64,000 nt of DNA from Treponema sp. Lineage in GTDB: Bacteria > Spirochaetota > Spirochaetia > Treponematales > Treponemataceae. The stretch spans positions 62,001 through 126,000 of the forward strand of contig JAEELR010000225.1 in the NCBI GenBank assembly GCA_016282835.1, read 5' to 3'. The notes under the pieces were generated by a model. It was not told where the DNA came from and searched no databases. It saw nothing but the letters and a program-made list of their open reading frames with translations. This document shows positions 10,562 to 20,581 of this stretch, piece by piece (position 1 is the stretch's first letter; every line of letters starts with the position of its first letter). The position numbers and the translations under genes were made by a program.

Positions 10562-11434
10562 ATGGAAGCGTTAAAAATTCTTTTAGCAAAGGGTAGAATT
10601 TATGAATCAGTATATTCACTTTTAAATGATGTTGGCATTAGTTTGTATTTACCGGACAGAACATATTTTCCTATTACTAATCAGAAGGATTTAGCGTTTC
10701 AGGTTGTAAAGCCACAAATTACAAGTGCTCTTCTTGCGCAGAATAAAGCTGATGTAGGTTTCAGCGGCAAAGACTGGGTTTACGAAAATGGTGTTGAAAA
10801 TAAAGTTGTAGAAATTATGGACTTAGGTTTTGACCCTGTAAGAATCGTTGCAGCAATACCGGAAACTGTTGACTATAAAAAATTGATTAAAGGCGAGATT
10901 ACAGTTGCTACAGAATATCAGAATCTTACTAAGAAGTGGATTAAAGAAAATAAAATAAAGGGCGAAGTATTCAGAACCTGGGGAACAAGTGAAGGCTTTG
11001 TGCAGGATTCAAAAGATGCCCTTGCTCAGGTTTTAATTGATAACACTTCAACTGGTTCTTCACTAAAAGCAAACCGCTTAAAGATTGTAGATACATTAAT
11101 GGAATCAAGCACAAGAATGTATGCATCAAAAGAAGCTATGAAGGATCCGGCTAAAAAGCAGAAGATAATGGAATTGAAAATGCTTTTTGAAACTGTATTA
11201 AATGCCAGAAGCCGCGTAATGCTTGAAATGAATGTAAGCGAAAAAGATTTTGACAAGCTTATAAAAGGAATTCCTTCTATGAAGAGCCCGACTGTTTCTA
11301 CACTGTTTGGTGGAAATGGATACGCGGTTAAAATTGCTGTAGAAAAAAGTGAAGTTCCAACCTTACTTCCAAAGTTACATTCTTTAGGCGCAACAGACAT
11401 TGTAGAGTACGGTTTACGCAAAGTGTTAATGTAG
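10562..11434 (+). CDS. hisG: ATP phosphoribosyltransferase (long form)
   Basis: HisG-like N-terminus (LKILLAKGRIYESVYSLL) and HisG-type body; C-terminal regulatory-type domain; hisB follows. Confidence 0.85.
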   Translation: MEALKILLAKGRIYESVYSLLNDVGISLYLPDRTYFPITNQKDLAFQVVKPQITSALLAQNKADVGFSGKDWVYENGVENKVVEIMDLGFDPVRIVAAIPETVDYKKLIKGEITVATEYQNLTKKWIKENKIKGEVFRTWGTSEGFVQDSKDALAQVLIDNTSTGSSLKANRLKIVDTLMESSTRMYASKEAMKDPAKKQKIMELKMLFETVLNARSRVMLEMNVSEKDFDKLIKGIPSMKSPTVSTLFGGNGYAVKIAVEKSEVPTLLPKLHSLGATDIVEYGLRKVLM

Positions 11435-11493
11435 AATCGGCTGTGTGAAAATCTGTATGTATACAGAGGGGATGTCTAAAAAGAGAGAAGTAC

Positions 11494-11518
11494 GGTGGTT
11501 GAGCTAGTCGAAACCACC
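11494..11518 (+). repeat. family A palindromic repeat
   Basis: ggtggttgagctagtcgaaaccacc, perfect 7-bp arms. Confidence 0.9.
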
Positions 11519-11609
11519 ATATAGTGCTAATGGTCATTCCAATCACCATGTTGTTGAACAGAGGAATTTCTGCCGATAAATTAAAAAAGTATTTTTAAAG
11601 AGGAATAGT

Positions 11610-12227
11610 ATGCGAACTGCAACAATAGAAAGAAACACGAGTGAAACACAAATAAATTTAACATTGAATTTGGACGGAACGGGTAAGTGCGATTTAAAAA
11701 ATCCAATTGGCTTTTTCGATCATATGTTAAAGTCATTTTGTAAACACGGACTTTTTGATTTGTCAGGTGAAATAAAAGGCGATTTAGAAGTAGACCAGCA
11801 TCATTTAATTGAAGATACGGGAATTGCTTTAGGAATGGCTTTCAATAAGGCTTTAGGCGATTGCGCAGGAATTTACAGAGCCGGATGTTTTAACTACCCT
11901 ATGGATGAAAGTCTTTTGCAGGCAAGCGTTGATTTTGGCGGCCGTGCATTTTTAGTTTGCGATGCAAAGCTTACAGGCGCTCCTTTAGTAAGTCTGGGAC
12001 AGGACGGAAAACAGTCAAGCTTCCAGACAGATTGCTTTGAAGATTTCTGGCAGGGATTTGTTTCTGGTGCAAAGTGTAATCTGTATTTGAACACAGTTTG
12101 TGGAAGAAGTGATCATCATAAAATGGAAGGGCTATTTAAAGCCGCGGCCCGCTCAATTCGTCAGGCGGTAGAAGTTGACCCTAGAAGAAACGGGGAAGTA
12201 CCTTCTACAAAAGGCTACATTTGCTAA
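11610..12227 (+). CDS. hisB: imidazoleglycerol-phosphate dehydratase
   Basis: GFFDHMLKSFCKHG, DQHHLIEDTGIALG, GRSDHHKMEGLFKAAARSIRQA are HisB-typical motifs. Confidence 0.96.
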   Translation: MRTATIERNTSETQINLTLNLDGTGKCDLKNPIGFFDHMLKSFCKHGLFDLSGEIKGDLEVDQHHLIEDTGIALGMAFNKALGDCAGIYRAGCFNYPMDESLLQASVDFGGRAFLVCDAKLTGAPLVSLGQDGKQSSFQTDCFEDFWQGFVSGAKCNLYLNTVCGRSDHHKMEGLFKAAARSIRQAVEVDPRRNGEVPSTKGYIC

Positions 12228-12257
12228 GAAAAAAATAAAACTAATGGGGAATAAATT

Positions 12258-12752
12258 ATGGACGTTTCTGAAGAGATATTAAATTTGTTAAGGGAAAATG
12301 CCCGAATCAGTATAGAAGATATTTCAAGTATGACAAAAAAAACTGAGAGCGAAGTAAAGGCTATTATTAAAAAGCTTGAAGATGATGGCGTTATAATGAA
12401 GTACTGTGCAATCGTAAATCCGCAGAAAGATTTGGTGAACAAAGAAAAAGTTTGTGCTGAAATTGAAATTCAGGTTGCTCCGGAAAGAGAACACGGCTTT
12501 GATGGAATTGCAGACAGAATCTACAGATTCCCGCAGGTTAAGTCGCTTTATTTGATGAGTGGCGGCTACGATTTAAAAGTGATTATTGAAGGCGACACTT
12601 TGCAGGAAGTTGCAGGCTTTGTTGCAAGAAAACTTTCTACACTCGAAGGTGTTCGTTCTACTAAGACACACTTTATTTTGAAAACATATAAAGAAAATGA
12701 AATAGTTTATGTTGAACAGAATCGTGATAACCGCGAAGGAGTAATAGCATAA
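12258..12752 (+). CDS. Lrp/AsnC family transcriptional regulator
   Basis: N-terminal HTH and C-terminal RAM/AsnC-like domain; overlaps the aminotransferase start by 1 nt. Confidence 0.85.
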   Translation: MDVSEEILNLLRENARISIEDISSMTKKTESEVKAIIKKLEDDGVIMKYCAIVNPQKDLVNKEKVCAEIEIQVAPEREHGFDGIADRIYRFPQVKSLYLMSGGYDLKVIIEGDTLQEVAGFVARKLSTLEGVRSTKTHFILKTYKENEIVYVEQNRDNREGVIA

Positions 12753-13930
12753 TGAATACAAGAAGCGACAAATTCAGTAAAGCAATGGTAGATACTCCTC
12801 CAAGTGGAATCAGAAAATTTTTTGAAATGCTTATTGGTCACGATGATGTAATTTCACTTTCTGTAGGAGAGCCGGATTTTCCAACTCCATGGATAATGAG
12901 GGAAGAAGCTTTTTATCATTTGGAAAAAGGACATACAAGCTATACAAGTAACTGGGGACTTTTAGAATTGCGCCAGGAAATTGCAAAGTATTTGACCCGC
13001 TACAATATGACCTATTCTCCGGAAAATGAAATTCTTGTAACAGTAGGAGCAAGTGAAGGCGTTGATGCAGTATTGAGAGCAATATTAAATCCTGGGGATG
13101 AAATTATTGTAAGCCAGCCCTGCTATGTAAACTATGTTCCTCTAGCAAATTTAACCGGTGCAAAAGTTGTGCCTCTAGATTCAAGCAAAAACGGATTCTA
13201 CCCGACTGCTGAACAGGTAGAAAGCTTGTGCACAGAAAAAACAAAGGCCTTAATGATTTGTTCACCAAACAACCCTACAGGCACAATGATTCCAAAAGAG
13301 GAACTGGAGAAAATAGCAGAAGTTGTAAAGAAGCATCAGATATGGTGTATAAGCGATGAAATCTACTGCGAGCTTGCTTATGATGATGCAGTGCATACTT
13401 CAATCGGAAGCTTTGACGGACTCAAGGATTACACAATCATCTTAAACGGCTTTTCTAAATCGTTTGCAATGACTGGATGGAGAATTGGTTACATTGCAGC
13501 ACCAAAAGATTTAATGGCAGAGATTGTAAAGCTTCATCAGTATAATACAATTTGTGCACCAATCATGAGTCAGTATGCAGCAATTGAAGGCTTAAAGAAC
13601 GGCTGGTCAGAAGTTGAAAAAATGCGCATAAGCTACAAACAGAGAAGAAACTTAATGTATAAAGCATTTTGCGAGATGGGCTTAAATGTTCCTGAACCAA
13701 CAGGAGCTTTCTATATGTTCCCGGACATTACTCCAAGCGGTTTAAGCGATGAAGATTTTGCAACTCAGCTTTTCCAGAAATATGGTGTTGCTGTAGTTCC
13801 GGGAAGTGTTTTTGGTGAAGGCGGTAAAGGTCATATCCGCTGCTGCTATGCAACTGCTGTGGATAAGATAAAAACTGCCCTGGAAAAAATTGCCCTGTTC
13901 CTGGAAGAGTGTAAAAAGCAAAAAAGATAA
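12752..13930 (+). CDS. pyridoxal-phosphate-dependent aminotransferase class I/II
   Basis: CSPNNPTGTM, GFSKSFAMTGWRIGY PLP-Lys motif. Confidence 0.93.
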   Translation: MNTRSDKFSKAMVDTPPSGIRKFFEMLIGHDDVISLSVGEPDFPTPWIMREEAFYHLEKGHTSYTSNWGLLELRQEIAKYLTRYNMTYSPENEILVTVGASEGVDAVLRAILNPGDEIIVSQPCYVNYVPLANLTGAKVVPLDSSKNGFYPTAEQVESLCTEKTKALMICSPNNPTGTMIPKEELEKIAEVVKKHQIWCISDEIYCELAYDDAVHTSIGSFDGLKDYTIILNGFSKSFAMTGWRIGYIAAPKDLMAEIVKLHQYNTICAPIMSQYAAIEGLKNGWSEVEKMRISYKQRRNLMYKAFCEMGLNVPEPTGAFYMFPDITPSGLSDEDFATQLFQKYGVAVVPGSVFGEGGKGHIRCCYATAVDKIKTALEKIALFLEECKKQKR

Positions 13931-14011
13931 ACTTTAAAATCTGCCCTTTCAAATTTCAGGAATAGGGTAGATAATATATGTATAGGTTTTTTGGAAAGGA
14001 TTATTAGTCAG

Positions 14012-15370
14012 ATGGAAGATTTCTTTTCTTATATTATTGCTGCAGTAATCGTTCTTGCTGTAATTGCGATTTTAGTAGTTGTTCTTACTCGAAAAAAAGC
14101 AGATCCAAATGCTAAAGCTACCAGAAAAGGAAAAACAAAAACTCCTGCACAAATCTTAAAGGAAGCAAATAAAAGGCTGGAAAAAAATCCTCATGATCCT
14201 ATTGCATTATTAGACTTAGGTGAAATCTATTACAATTCAAAACTGTGGGATAAAGCCTATACTGTTTACGATGAGCTTTCGAAACTTGCGGCAGACCATT
14301 CTGATATAAACATTTTTAAATGCACGCTTAGAATGGGTATCTGTGCGATTCAGCTGGAAAAATTAAGGGAAGCACTTACAGCCTTAACGATTGCACTGAA
14401 AATTGATCCTATAAATTTCGAAGTAAATTATTATCTTGGTGTTGCCTGCTATATTAATCAGCAGTATGAAAAAGCAATTCCTTGTTTTAAGAAAGCACTG
14501 GTTGCAAGTCCTGACGCTGAAAATGTCTATTCTTATTTAGGACAGAGTTTATATAAAAGCAGAAGATTTAAAGACAGCCTTTCGTGTTTTAAAAAAGCAC
14601 TTGATGAAGACCCTTCGAATAAAGAGCTTTTGTATTGTATGGCAGATGCAATGTCTCAGGGCGGTCATGGTGACAAGGCAATAAAAATATTCATGCACTT
14701 GCGTCCCGACCCGACCTATGGTTCAAGAGCTTCCTTAAATGCGGGTTTATATCATGTAAAGATGAAGGATATAGAAACTGCAATTCAGGACTTTGAAATT
14801 GGATTAAAGCATGATAACATTCCTGCAGATTTGAAAATGGAAATTCAATACTACCTTGCGCGCTGTTACTTTGAAAAAAATCAAATCGCAACCGGTTTAA
14901 ATATCCTGAAAGAAATCCGTGTACTTAATTCGAGCTATAAAGATGTTAACTCGCTCATAAACACATACCAGGAATTGAGCCAGAATAAAAACTTGCAGAT
15001 TTATATTTCTTCAAACAGCAGTGACTTCGTTGCCTTGTGCAGAAGAATCATTATAACAAAGTTTTCTGATGCTACAGTTAAATTTGAAAGCATAGATGTA
15101 TCGCCTATTTTTACTGATATTTTAGCGCAGGTATTTTCAAGTAAATGGGAAGATTTAGTTTTGTTCAGATTCTTCAGAACGACTGGCTCTACCGGAGAAA
15201 TGTTTGTCAGGGAATTCCACGCAGCAATGCAGGATATAAAAGCTTCTCGCGGATTCTGTATAAGCGCCGGAACTTTCTCGGAAGAAGGACACAAATACAT
15301 TGAAGGCCGTCCGTTAGATTTAGTTGAAAAAACTGATTTGAATAAAATCTTGAAGAAGATTACTTTTTAA
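14012..15370 (+). CDS. tetratricopeptide repeat protein, membrane anchored
   Basis: N-terminal TM segment followed by multiple TPR units (NVYSYLGQSLYKSRRFKDSLSCFKKALDEDPSN); ATG at 14012 preferred over TTG at 13991. Confidence 0.8.
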   Translation: MEDFFSYIIAAVIVLAVIAILVVVLTRKKADPNAKATRKGKTKTPAQILKEANKRLEKNPHDPIALLDLGEIYYNSKLWDKAYTVYDELSKLAADHSDINIFKCTLRMGICAIQLEKLREALTALTIALKIDPINFEVNYYLGVACYINQQYEKAIPCFKKALVASPDAENVYSYLGQSLYKSRRFKDSLSCFKKALDEDPSNKELLYCMADAMSQGGHGDKAIKIFMHLRPDPTYGSRASLNAGLYHVKMKDIETAIQDFEIGLKHDNIPADLKMEIQYYLARCYFEKNQIATGLNILKEIRVLNSSYKDVNSLINTYQELSQNKNLQIYISSNSSDFVALCRRIIITKFSDATVKFESIDVSPIFTDILAQVFSSKWEDLVLFRFFRTTGSTGEMFVREFHAAMQDIKASRGFCISAGTFSEEGHKYIEGRPLDLVEKTDLNKILKKITF

Positions 15371-16352
15371 TCTCTATCCATTCCCAGATTCCAGGGTCTT
15401 CCTGTCCGATTCGCCAGAAACCTATTTTGTCAATGTTGTCATTTTTATAGGAGCGCATTTTTTCTATTAATGAATATGCGTCATCAAAGTAGCCTTTTAC
15501 TTTTACTTTTGCTTCAAACTCAAAGCAGCCGATTGTGTCTTCGCGTTTAACTTTTGCTTTGTTTTCACGAACGATTCTGTTTATGCCGGAATTTAACCAC
15601 GCTTTACCGTACGAATTGTCCTGCCAGCTTCTGCCGTAAAAAGGAAGTCCCATAACAAGCTTTTCCTGCGGAATCACATTTACAGCATAAGAGGAAATTT
15701 TTTTGCACCAGTCTAAGCCTGCAACGGGGCCTGAGACACTTGTTGACCAGTGCTGATCGTAAGCCATAATAAAAATATAATCTGCAAGCGAAGAAATTGT
15801 TTCATAGTCAAAGATATCATTTTGCAGGGTTTTCATTCTTGCAGGAACGCACACGCTGAAAATTTTATTCTTGCCGATTTTAGTCCTGACATCCTTTAAG
15901 AAAGAATGAAACTGCTCCCTGTCATTTTTTGGAATCGTTTCAAAATCAATTTGTATTCCATCGTAAAGCAAAGAAGCTTTTTTAATTTCTTCTATGAGTT
16001 CTTTTCTTTCCCTTGATTTTTTTAAAATGAAATGAGTAAGTGAGTATGAAGAGCAGGTAATAACTAAATGCTTTCTGCAGTCGAGTGAAGAAAATTTTGA
16101 AGGGTTAGGAATTGATTCAAGTTTTCCGTAGCAGTTTACATCGGCACTAAAGTAACATAAATCTGTTATTGGAAAGCTGTCATTGAATGTGTTTTCATAG
16201 CCTTGTAAAACATAGCTCCAGACCTGGGAAAAACTTTCGGCAGTACCTTCTATTTTTTCAAGCTCATATGAATAATAGTCTTTTTCAGTTTCACCTATTG
16301 CACAAAAGATGCAAAAAAACAAAGTAATTAGCTGTACAATTTTTTTCTTCAT
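15360..16352 (-). CDS. glycoside hydrolase family 18-like protein (YaaH-type)
   Basis: DGIQIDFE catalytic motif, ADYIFIMAYDQHW, LVMGLPFYGRSW; signal peptide. Confidence 0.85.
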   Translation of the reverse strand: MKKKIVQLITLFFCIFCAIGETEKDYYSYELEKIEGTAESFSQVWSYVLQGYENTFNDSFPITDLCYFSADVNCYGKLESIPNPSKFSSLDCRKHLVITCSSYSLTHFILKKSRERKELIEEIKKASLLYDGIQIDFETIPKNDREQFHSFLKDVRTKIGKNKIFSVCVPARMKTLQNDIFDYETISSLADYIFIMAYDQHWSTSVSGPVAGLDWCKKISSYAVNVIPQEKLVMGLPFYGRSWQDNSYGKAWLNSGINRIVRENKAKVKREDTIGCFEFEAKVKVKGYFDDAYSLIEKMRSYKNDNIDKIGFWRIGQEDPGIWEWIEIKK

Positions 16353-16361
16353 AGAATTTCC

Positions 16362-19300
16362 TTAAGGCATATGAATTATTTCGCGAGGTTTACTTCCGTT
16401 TGCTGGACCTACAATTCCTCTTTCTTCCATTTCTTCTACTAAACGGGCAGCTCTGTTGTAACCGATTTTCAGGCGGCGCTGAATGTAACTGGCACTTGCT
16501 TTTCCTGCCTGTACAACGATTTCAAGAGCTTTTTCGTATAAAGGGTCATCTCCATTTTCTGAGAATAAAGACATCTGGCTGCCGTCTTCATCATCTTCAT
16601 CATCAACGAAAATTTCATCATCAATGTATTCCGGCTCGCCCCATTCTTTAACGGCGGTAACAGCATTTTCTACTTCCTGGTCACTAATGAAAGCACCCTG
16701 AATTCGAACTGGGAAAGGATCTGTTGAACTTGCATAGAGCATATCGCCTTTTCCTAAAAGCTTGTCTGCTCCCACCTGGTCTATAATGATTCGGCTGTCC
16801 ATTTTTGAAGCAACCATAAATGCAATTCGGCTAGGAATGTTTGCTTTAATTAAACCGGTGATTACATCGATTGAAGGACGCTGTGTTGCGAGTACCAGGT
16901 GAATTCCAACTGCACGGCTCATAGCTGCTAAACGGGCAATTACGCTTTCGAGCTGCTTTCCTGTTGTTGCCATTAAGTCTGCATATTCATCAATTATGAT
17001 TATAAGGTAAGGCAATTTTTCTGTTGCAATATGATGTTCCTGAATTTTTTTGTTATAGCTTGAAATGTCCCTGCAGCCCATTCCGTCTAAAACTGCGTAG
17101 CGTCTTTCCATTTCACACAGACAATATTGAAGTGCCTGCATTGCTCTTTTTGGTTCAGTGATTACCGGTGTCAAAAGATGAGGGATTCCGTTGTAAAGTT
17201 TTAATTCAACGATTTTCGGGTCTATTAAAATCAGTTTTACTTCGCTTGGACTTCTCTTGTACAGAATGCTTAAGATCATGCTGTTAACACAAACTGATTT
17301 TCCTGCACCTGTAGAACCTGCAATAAGTAAGTGAGGAGTTTTTACTAAATCCATAATTTGATTTTCACCCTGAATGTCTTTTCCTAAAATTACAGGGACT
17401 GCCATTTTTTTCCATTCGCTTCTCTGCTGTTCAATACATTCCCTGAAAGAAACAATTGCTCTGTTCTGGTTTGGAACTTCAATACCGACAGCTCTTTTTC
17501 CAGGGATTGGAGCAACGATACGAACTGAACTTGCAGCAAGCCTTAAGGCAATGTTGTCCTGAAGCGCTACGATTTTACTAAGCTTAACGCCGGGAGCCGG
17601 GAGAATTTCAAACATTGTTACAACAGGACCTTTTCTGATTCCTGTAACTTCTGCTTCAATTTTAAATTCACTCAAAGTTTCTTTTAATGTATTTGCTGCA
17701 TTTTGTGTTTCTTCATCAATTATCCAGTAAGGATTTTCATCGTATGCAACAAGCAAGTCTGTAGGAATTTTATAAGGGCCTTTTCGTTTTGGTTTTTTAA
17801 CTTCTACAGGTTTTGTATTTCCATTTTCATCTGTAATAACTGCTCTGTTTTCAGGAAGTTCACTTGTCTGCTGCAGTGGATCAAATTCATCATTTTCCAG
17901 AACATCAGATTCTGCATCAGCGTCCATGCGTGAAAATAAAGCGCTTAGGGGTGAGTTATAATCCTGCGAGTGTAATTCAATTGTTTTATTTGTGCTGTCA
18001 GTTTTTTCTTCAGCATTATCAGCAAGGTCATTTTCATCATCAGTAATTTCGCTTTCATCAAAGGAATCAGGAACTTCATCGCTTTCATTTGTTTCGTTTT
18101 CCTGTGTTTCTGAAATGATAATGTCGCTTTCATCATTTAAATTTATTTCATCATCATCAAATTCAGCTGAGCCGATTTCTTCAGACTCCGGATAATCTTC
18201 TACATCTTTTTCATCTGTTACTTCATCTGCTGCAATTATTTCGTCCGGTAAATCATTTGTAAGGGAATTAAAATCCATTTCTTCTAACGAAATATCTTCG
18301 TTGTTTTCTGCAATTTTTTCTGAATCAGTTTCTTCTTCATCGCTTTCAAAATTTATTTCCGGAGTAAAATCTTCTTCAGTGTTTTCTTCATCGAATTGAA
18401 TTTCGTATTCTAATTTTTCCTGGTTTTCAATTTTTGTATTTTCATCGAAGCCAATTGAATCGCGTTCGAAATTGTCTATTACATCATCAGGATTTTCTTC
18501 TGCATATTGTTCAGTGATTTCAGAAGGAGTTTCTGTTGAAGTGGCAGGAATTTCAGCTTCGGTATTCTGAGGTGCTTCTGCCGGAGTTTCTGCCTGAGCG
18601 TCTTGTGTTGCCCGGGACTCTTCTTTAGCTTTGTTTGCTGCAATCTGAGACACAACTGCTGCTGTTACGATTGGAGCTGCAACGGCTGCAACTTTTTTTG
18701 CTGTTTCAATTATATTTTCCTGCGAGTCATTTTTCTCTTCTGTTTCAGTTTGAGTAGAAACCTGAGACTGGGTGATTTCTTCAGTCTGTTGTGCAGATTC
18801 ATTTGCTGCAGTTGTTTCCTGTGGATTTAAATCAACTTCCTGTTCGGGAATGTATGAATTGTCTAAGTCACTTAAATCTTCATTGTATAAATTTTTTGTG
18901 CCGGAATTCTTCTTTCTTCCTTCATTGTCCAGCGACCAGATTGAGTCATCAACTTTTGCAGGTTCAGGAGCTGTTTCATAATCGTCTTCGGTATAATCTT
19001 CTTCTGTCTCTTCTTCCAGTTCTTCAATTTCTTCGTAATCGTCTCGCTCGAAATTTTCTGATTTATGTAATTCCCTATACTTTTTTTCAGCGATTTTTCC
19101 GGCAATAATTAAGCCTAAAAGATATTCAGTTGAAATCAAAAGCAAAGTTAAAACGATAAGAATTGAAAGCTTTGAATAAACTAAGGCACTTGTATCCTGG
19201 GTTAAAATTTTTCTTGAAGTATGTTCTGCAATTACTAAAGTAAAAAATGCTGCAATGCTTGTTATAAGAATTGAAGCTTTTTGAGGGGTAAAGTTTTCTA

Positions 19301-19517
19301 CGAAACAGAAAGTAGCTGCAATAAATAAATATAACGGGATTAAGACAGAGCAGAATCCGTAGGTTGCTTTAAGCATTGAGCCAAATATATAAAATAAACT
19401 TCCTGAATTTGTTCCGTAATCAAATACGACGCTTAAAAGTGAAATAGAAAAAAATGCTGCCAGTGCAAATAATAAAATTCCTAAAAAGATTGAGGAACCT
19501 TTTTCCTTTTTAACCAT
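16362..19517 (-). CDS. ftsK: DNA translocase FtsK/SpoIIIE
   Basis: Four N-terminal TMs, long acidic linker, motor domain (HLLIAGSTGAGKSVCVNSMI, IIIDEYADLM), C-terminal gamma winged helix; start taken at MVKKEKG. Confidence 0.93.
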   Translation of the reverse strand: MVKKEKGSSIFLGILLFALAAFFSISLLSVVFDYGTNSGSLFYIFGSMLKATYGFCSVLIPLYLFIAATFCFVENFTPQKASILITSIAAFFTLVIAEHTSRKILTQDTSALVYSKLSILIVLTLLLISTEYLLGLIIAGKIAEKKYRELHKSENFERDDYEEIEELEEETEEDYTEDDYETAPEPAKVDDSIWSLDNEGRKKNSGTKNLYNEDLSDLDNSYIPEQEVDLNPQETTAANESAQQTEEITQSQVSTQTETEEKNDSQENIIETAKKVAAVAAPIVTAAVVSQIAANKAKEESRATQDAQAETPAEAPQNTEAEIPATSTETPSEITEQYAEENPDDVIDNFERDSIGFDENTKIENQEKLEYEIQFDEENTEEDFTPEINFESDEEETDSEKIAENNEDISLEEMDFNSLTNDLPDEIIAADEVTDEKDVEDYPESEEIGSAEFDDDEINLNDESDIIISETQENETNESDEVPDSFDESEITDDENDLADNAEEKTDSTNKTIELHSQDYNSPLSALFSRMDADAESDVLENDEFDPLQQTSELPENRAVITDENGNTKPVEVKKPKRKGPYKIPTDLLVAYDENPYWIIDEETQNAANTLKETLSEFKIEAEVTGIRKGPVVTMFEILPAPGVKLSKIVALQDNIALRLAASSVRIVAPIPGKRAVGIEVPNQNRAIVSFRECIEQQRSEWKKMAVPVILGKDIQGENQIMDLVKTPHLLIAGSTGAGKSVCVNSMILSILYKRSPSEVKLILIDPKIVELKLYNGIPHLLTPVITEPKRAMQALQYCLCEMERRYAVLDGMGCRDISSYNKKIQEHHIATEKLPYLIIIIDEYADLMATTGKQLESVIARLAAMSRAVGIHLVLATQRPSIDVITGLIKANIPSRIAFMVASKMDSRIIIDQVGADKLLGKGDMLYASSTDPFPVRIQGAFISDQEVENAVTAVKEWGEPEYIDDEIFVDDEDDEDGSQMSLFSENGDDPLYEKALEIVVQAGKASASYIQRRLKIGYNRAARLVEEMEERGIVGPANGSKPREIIHMP

Positions 19518-19614
19518 ATTTTCCCCTTCCAAAATTTTTAAAATAAAGGTTACTCTATGATTATCGGTTTTTTATTTTTTAATTTTAGTATTTTCTACAG
19601 GAGTGAACAGTGAG

Positions 19615-20487
19615 TTACAAAAGAAACTTCTTAATTCTTTCCAGATACTTTTCAGCGGTTTTTTTGCCTTCATTGTAAGTCTCAATGATTTTACCGGCGT
19701 CTTTTTCTGTTCGGCCGGCGCTTAGGGAAGCTTCTGGCCTTATGATTAAAACACTTCCTTCTTTTTCTTTTTGTTCCAGGTTCCTTAAAGTCTGATTGTA
19801 AACATTATGTCTTTCACCCATTGTTTTTAAAAGCGACGGATTTTTTCTGAAAAACAATTTCATTAAGGGCAGGAGTGAGTTTTTCTTTTTAGCATAGTCT
19901 TTGGGCTGCGTCAGAATCACTATATTTTTTTCGTAGCCTAAAGCTCTGAATGCTTCTTCCGGGATTGAATCTGAAATACCGCCGTCAAGCATCTGATATA
20001 GTTTGCCGTTATCATCTTCGCATAGAACAGGCTTAGAAACTAAAGGCATGGAAGCAGACGCCTGGAGCCAGTTCATATTTTTTTCTCTAAGCGAAGTTAA
20101 TTTTTTTACAAAAGGCTTTCCGTCTTCTACATTTGTGCAGACAACATAATATTCAATTGATGAAGCTTCAAACGTTTCGTTATCGAAAACATCTATTTCT
20201 TCCGGCAGCGTGTGATAGCAGAATTCTGCATTAAATAAATCACCAGTTGTTATGAGGGATTTCAGGCTCATATAGCGCTTGTCGCTGCAGTATTTTGATG
20301 TATAGCGGACAGAGCGGCCCTTTTGCCTGGAAATATAATTTACCGCGTGGATTGCACCGGCAGAAACACCGATTACTCCGTCAACGAAAATGTTATTCTC
20401 TAAAAGCACATCTAAAACACCGGCAGTAAAAATTCCTCTGTGACCGCCGCCTTCTAAAACTAATCCGCATTTCTTTTTTGAGTTCAT
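19615..20487 (-). CDS. patatin-like phospholipase family protein
   Basis: LVLEGGGHRGIFTAGVLD oxyanion hole, GVSAG nucleophile elbow, DGGISDSIP; start taken at MNSKKKC. Confidence 0.9.
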   Translation of the reverse strand: MNSKKKCGLVLEGGGHRGIFTAGVLDVLLENNIFVDGVIGVSAGAIHAVNYISRQKGRSVRYTSKYCSDKRYMSLKSLITTGDLFNAEFCYHTLPEEIDVFDNETFEASSIEYYVVCTNVEDGKPFVKKLTSLREKNMNWLQASASMPLVSKPVLCEDDNGKLYQMLDGGISDSIPEEAFRALGYEKNIVILTQPKDYAKKKNSLLPLMKLFFRKNPSLLKTMGERHNVYNQTLRNLEQKEKEGSVLIIRPEASLSAGRTEKDAGKIIETYNEGKKTAEKYLERIKKFLL

Positions 20488-20581
20488 AGTCCACCTTTTT
20501 CTATAGGTTATACAATTATACAAATAATGTAAACTTGTAAAACAGGTTGTTTGAACTAAAATAAAATGGTTTAATAAAAGC

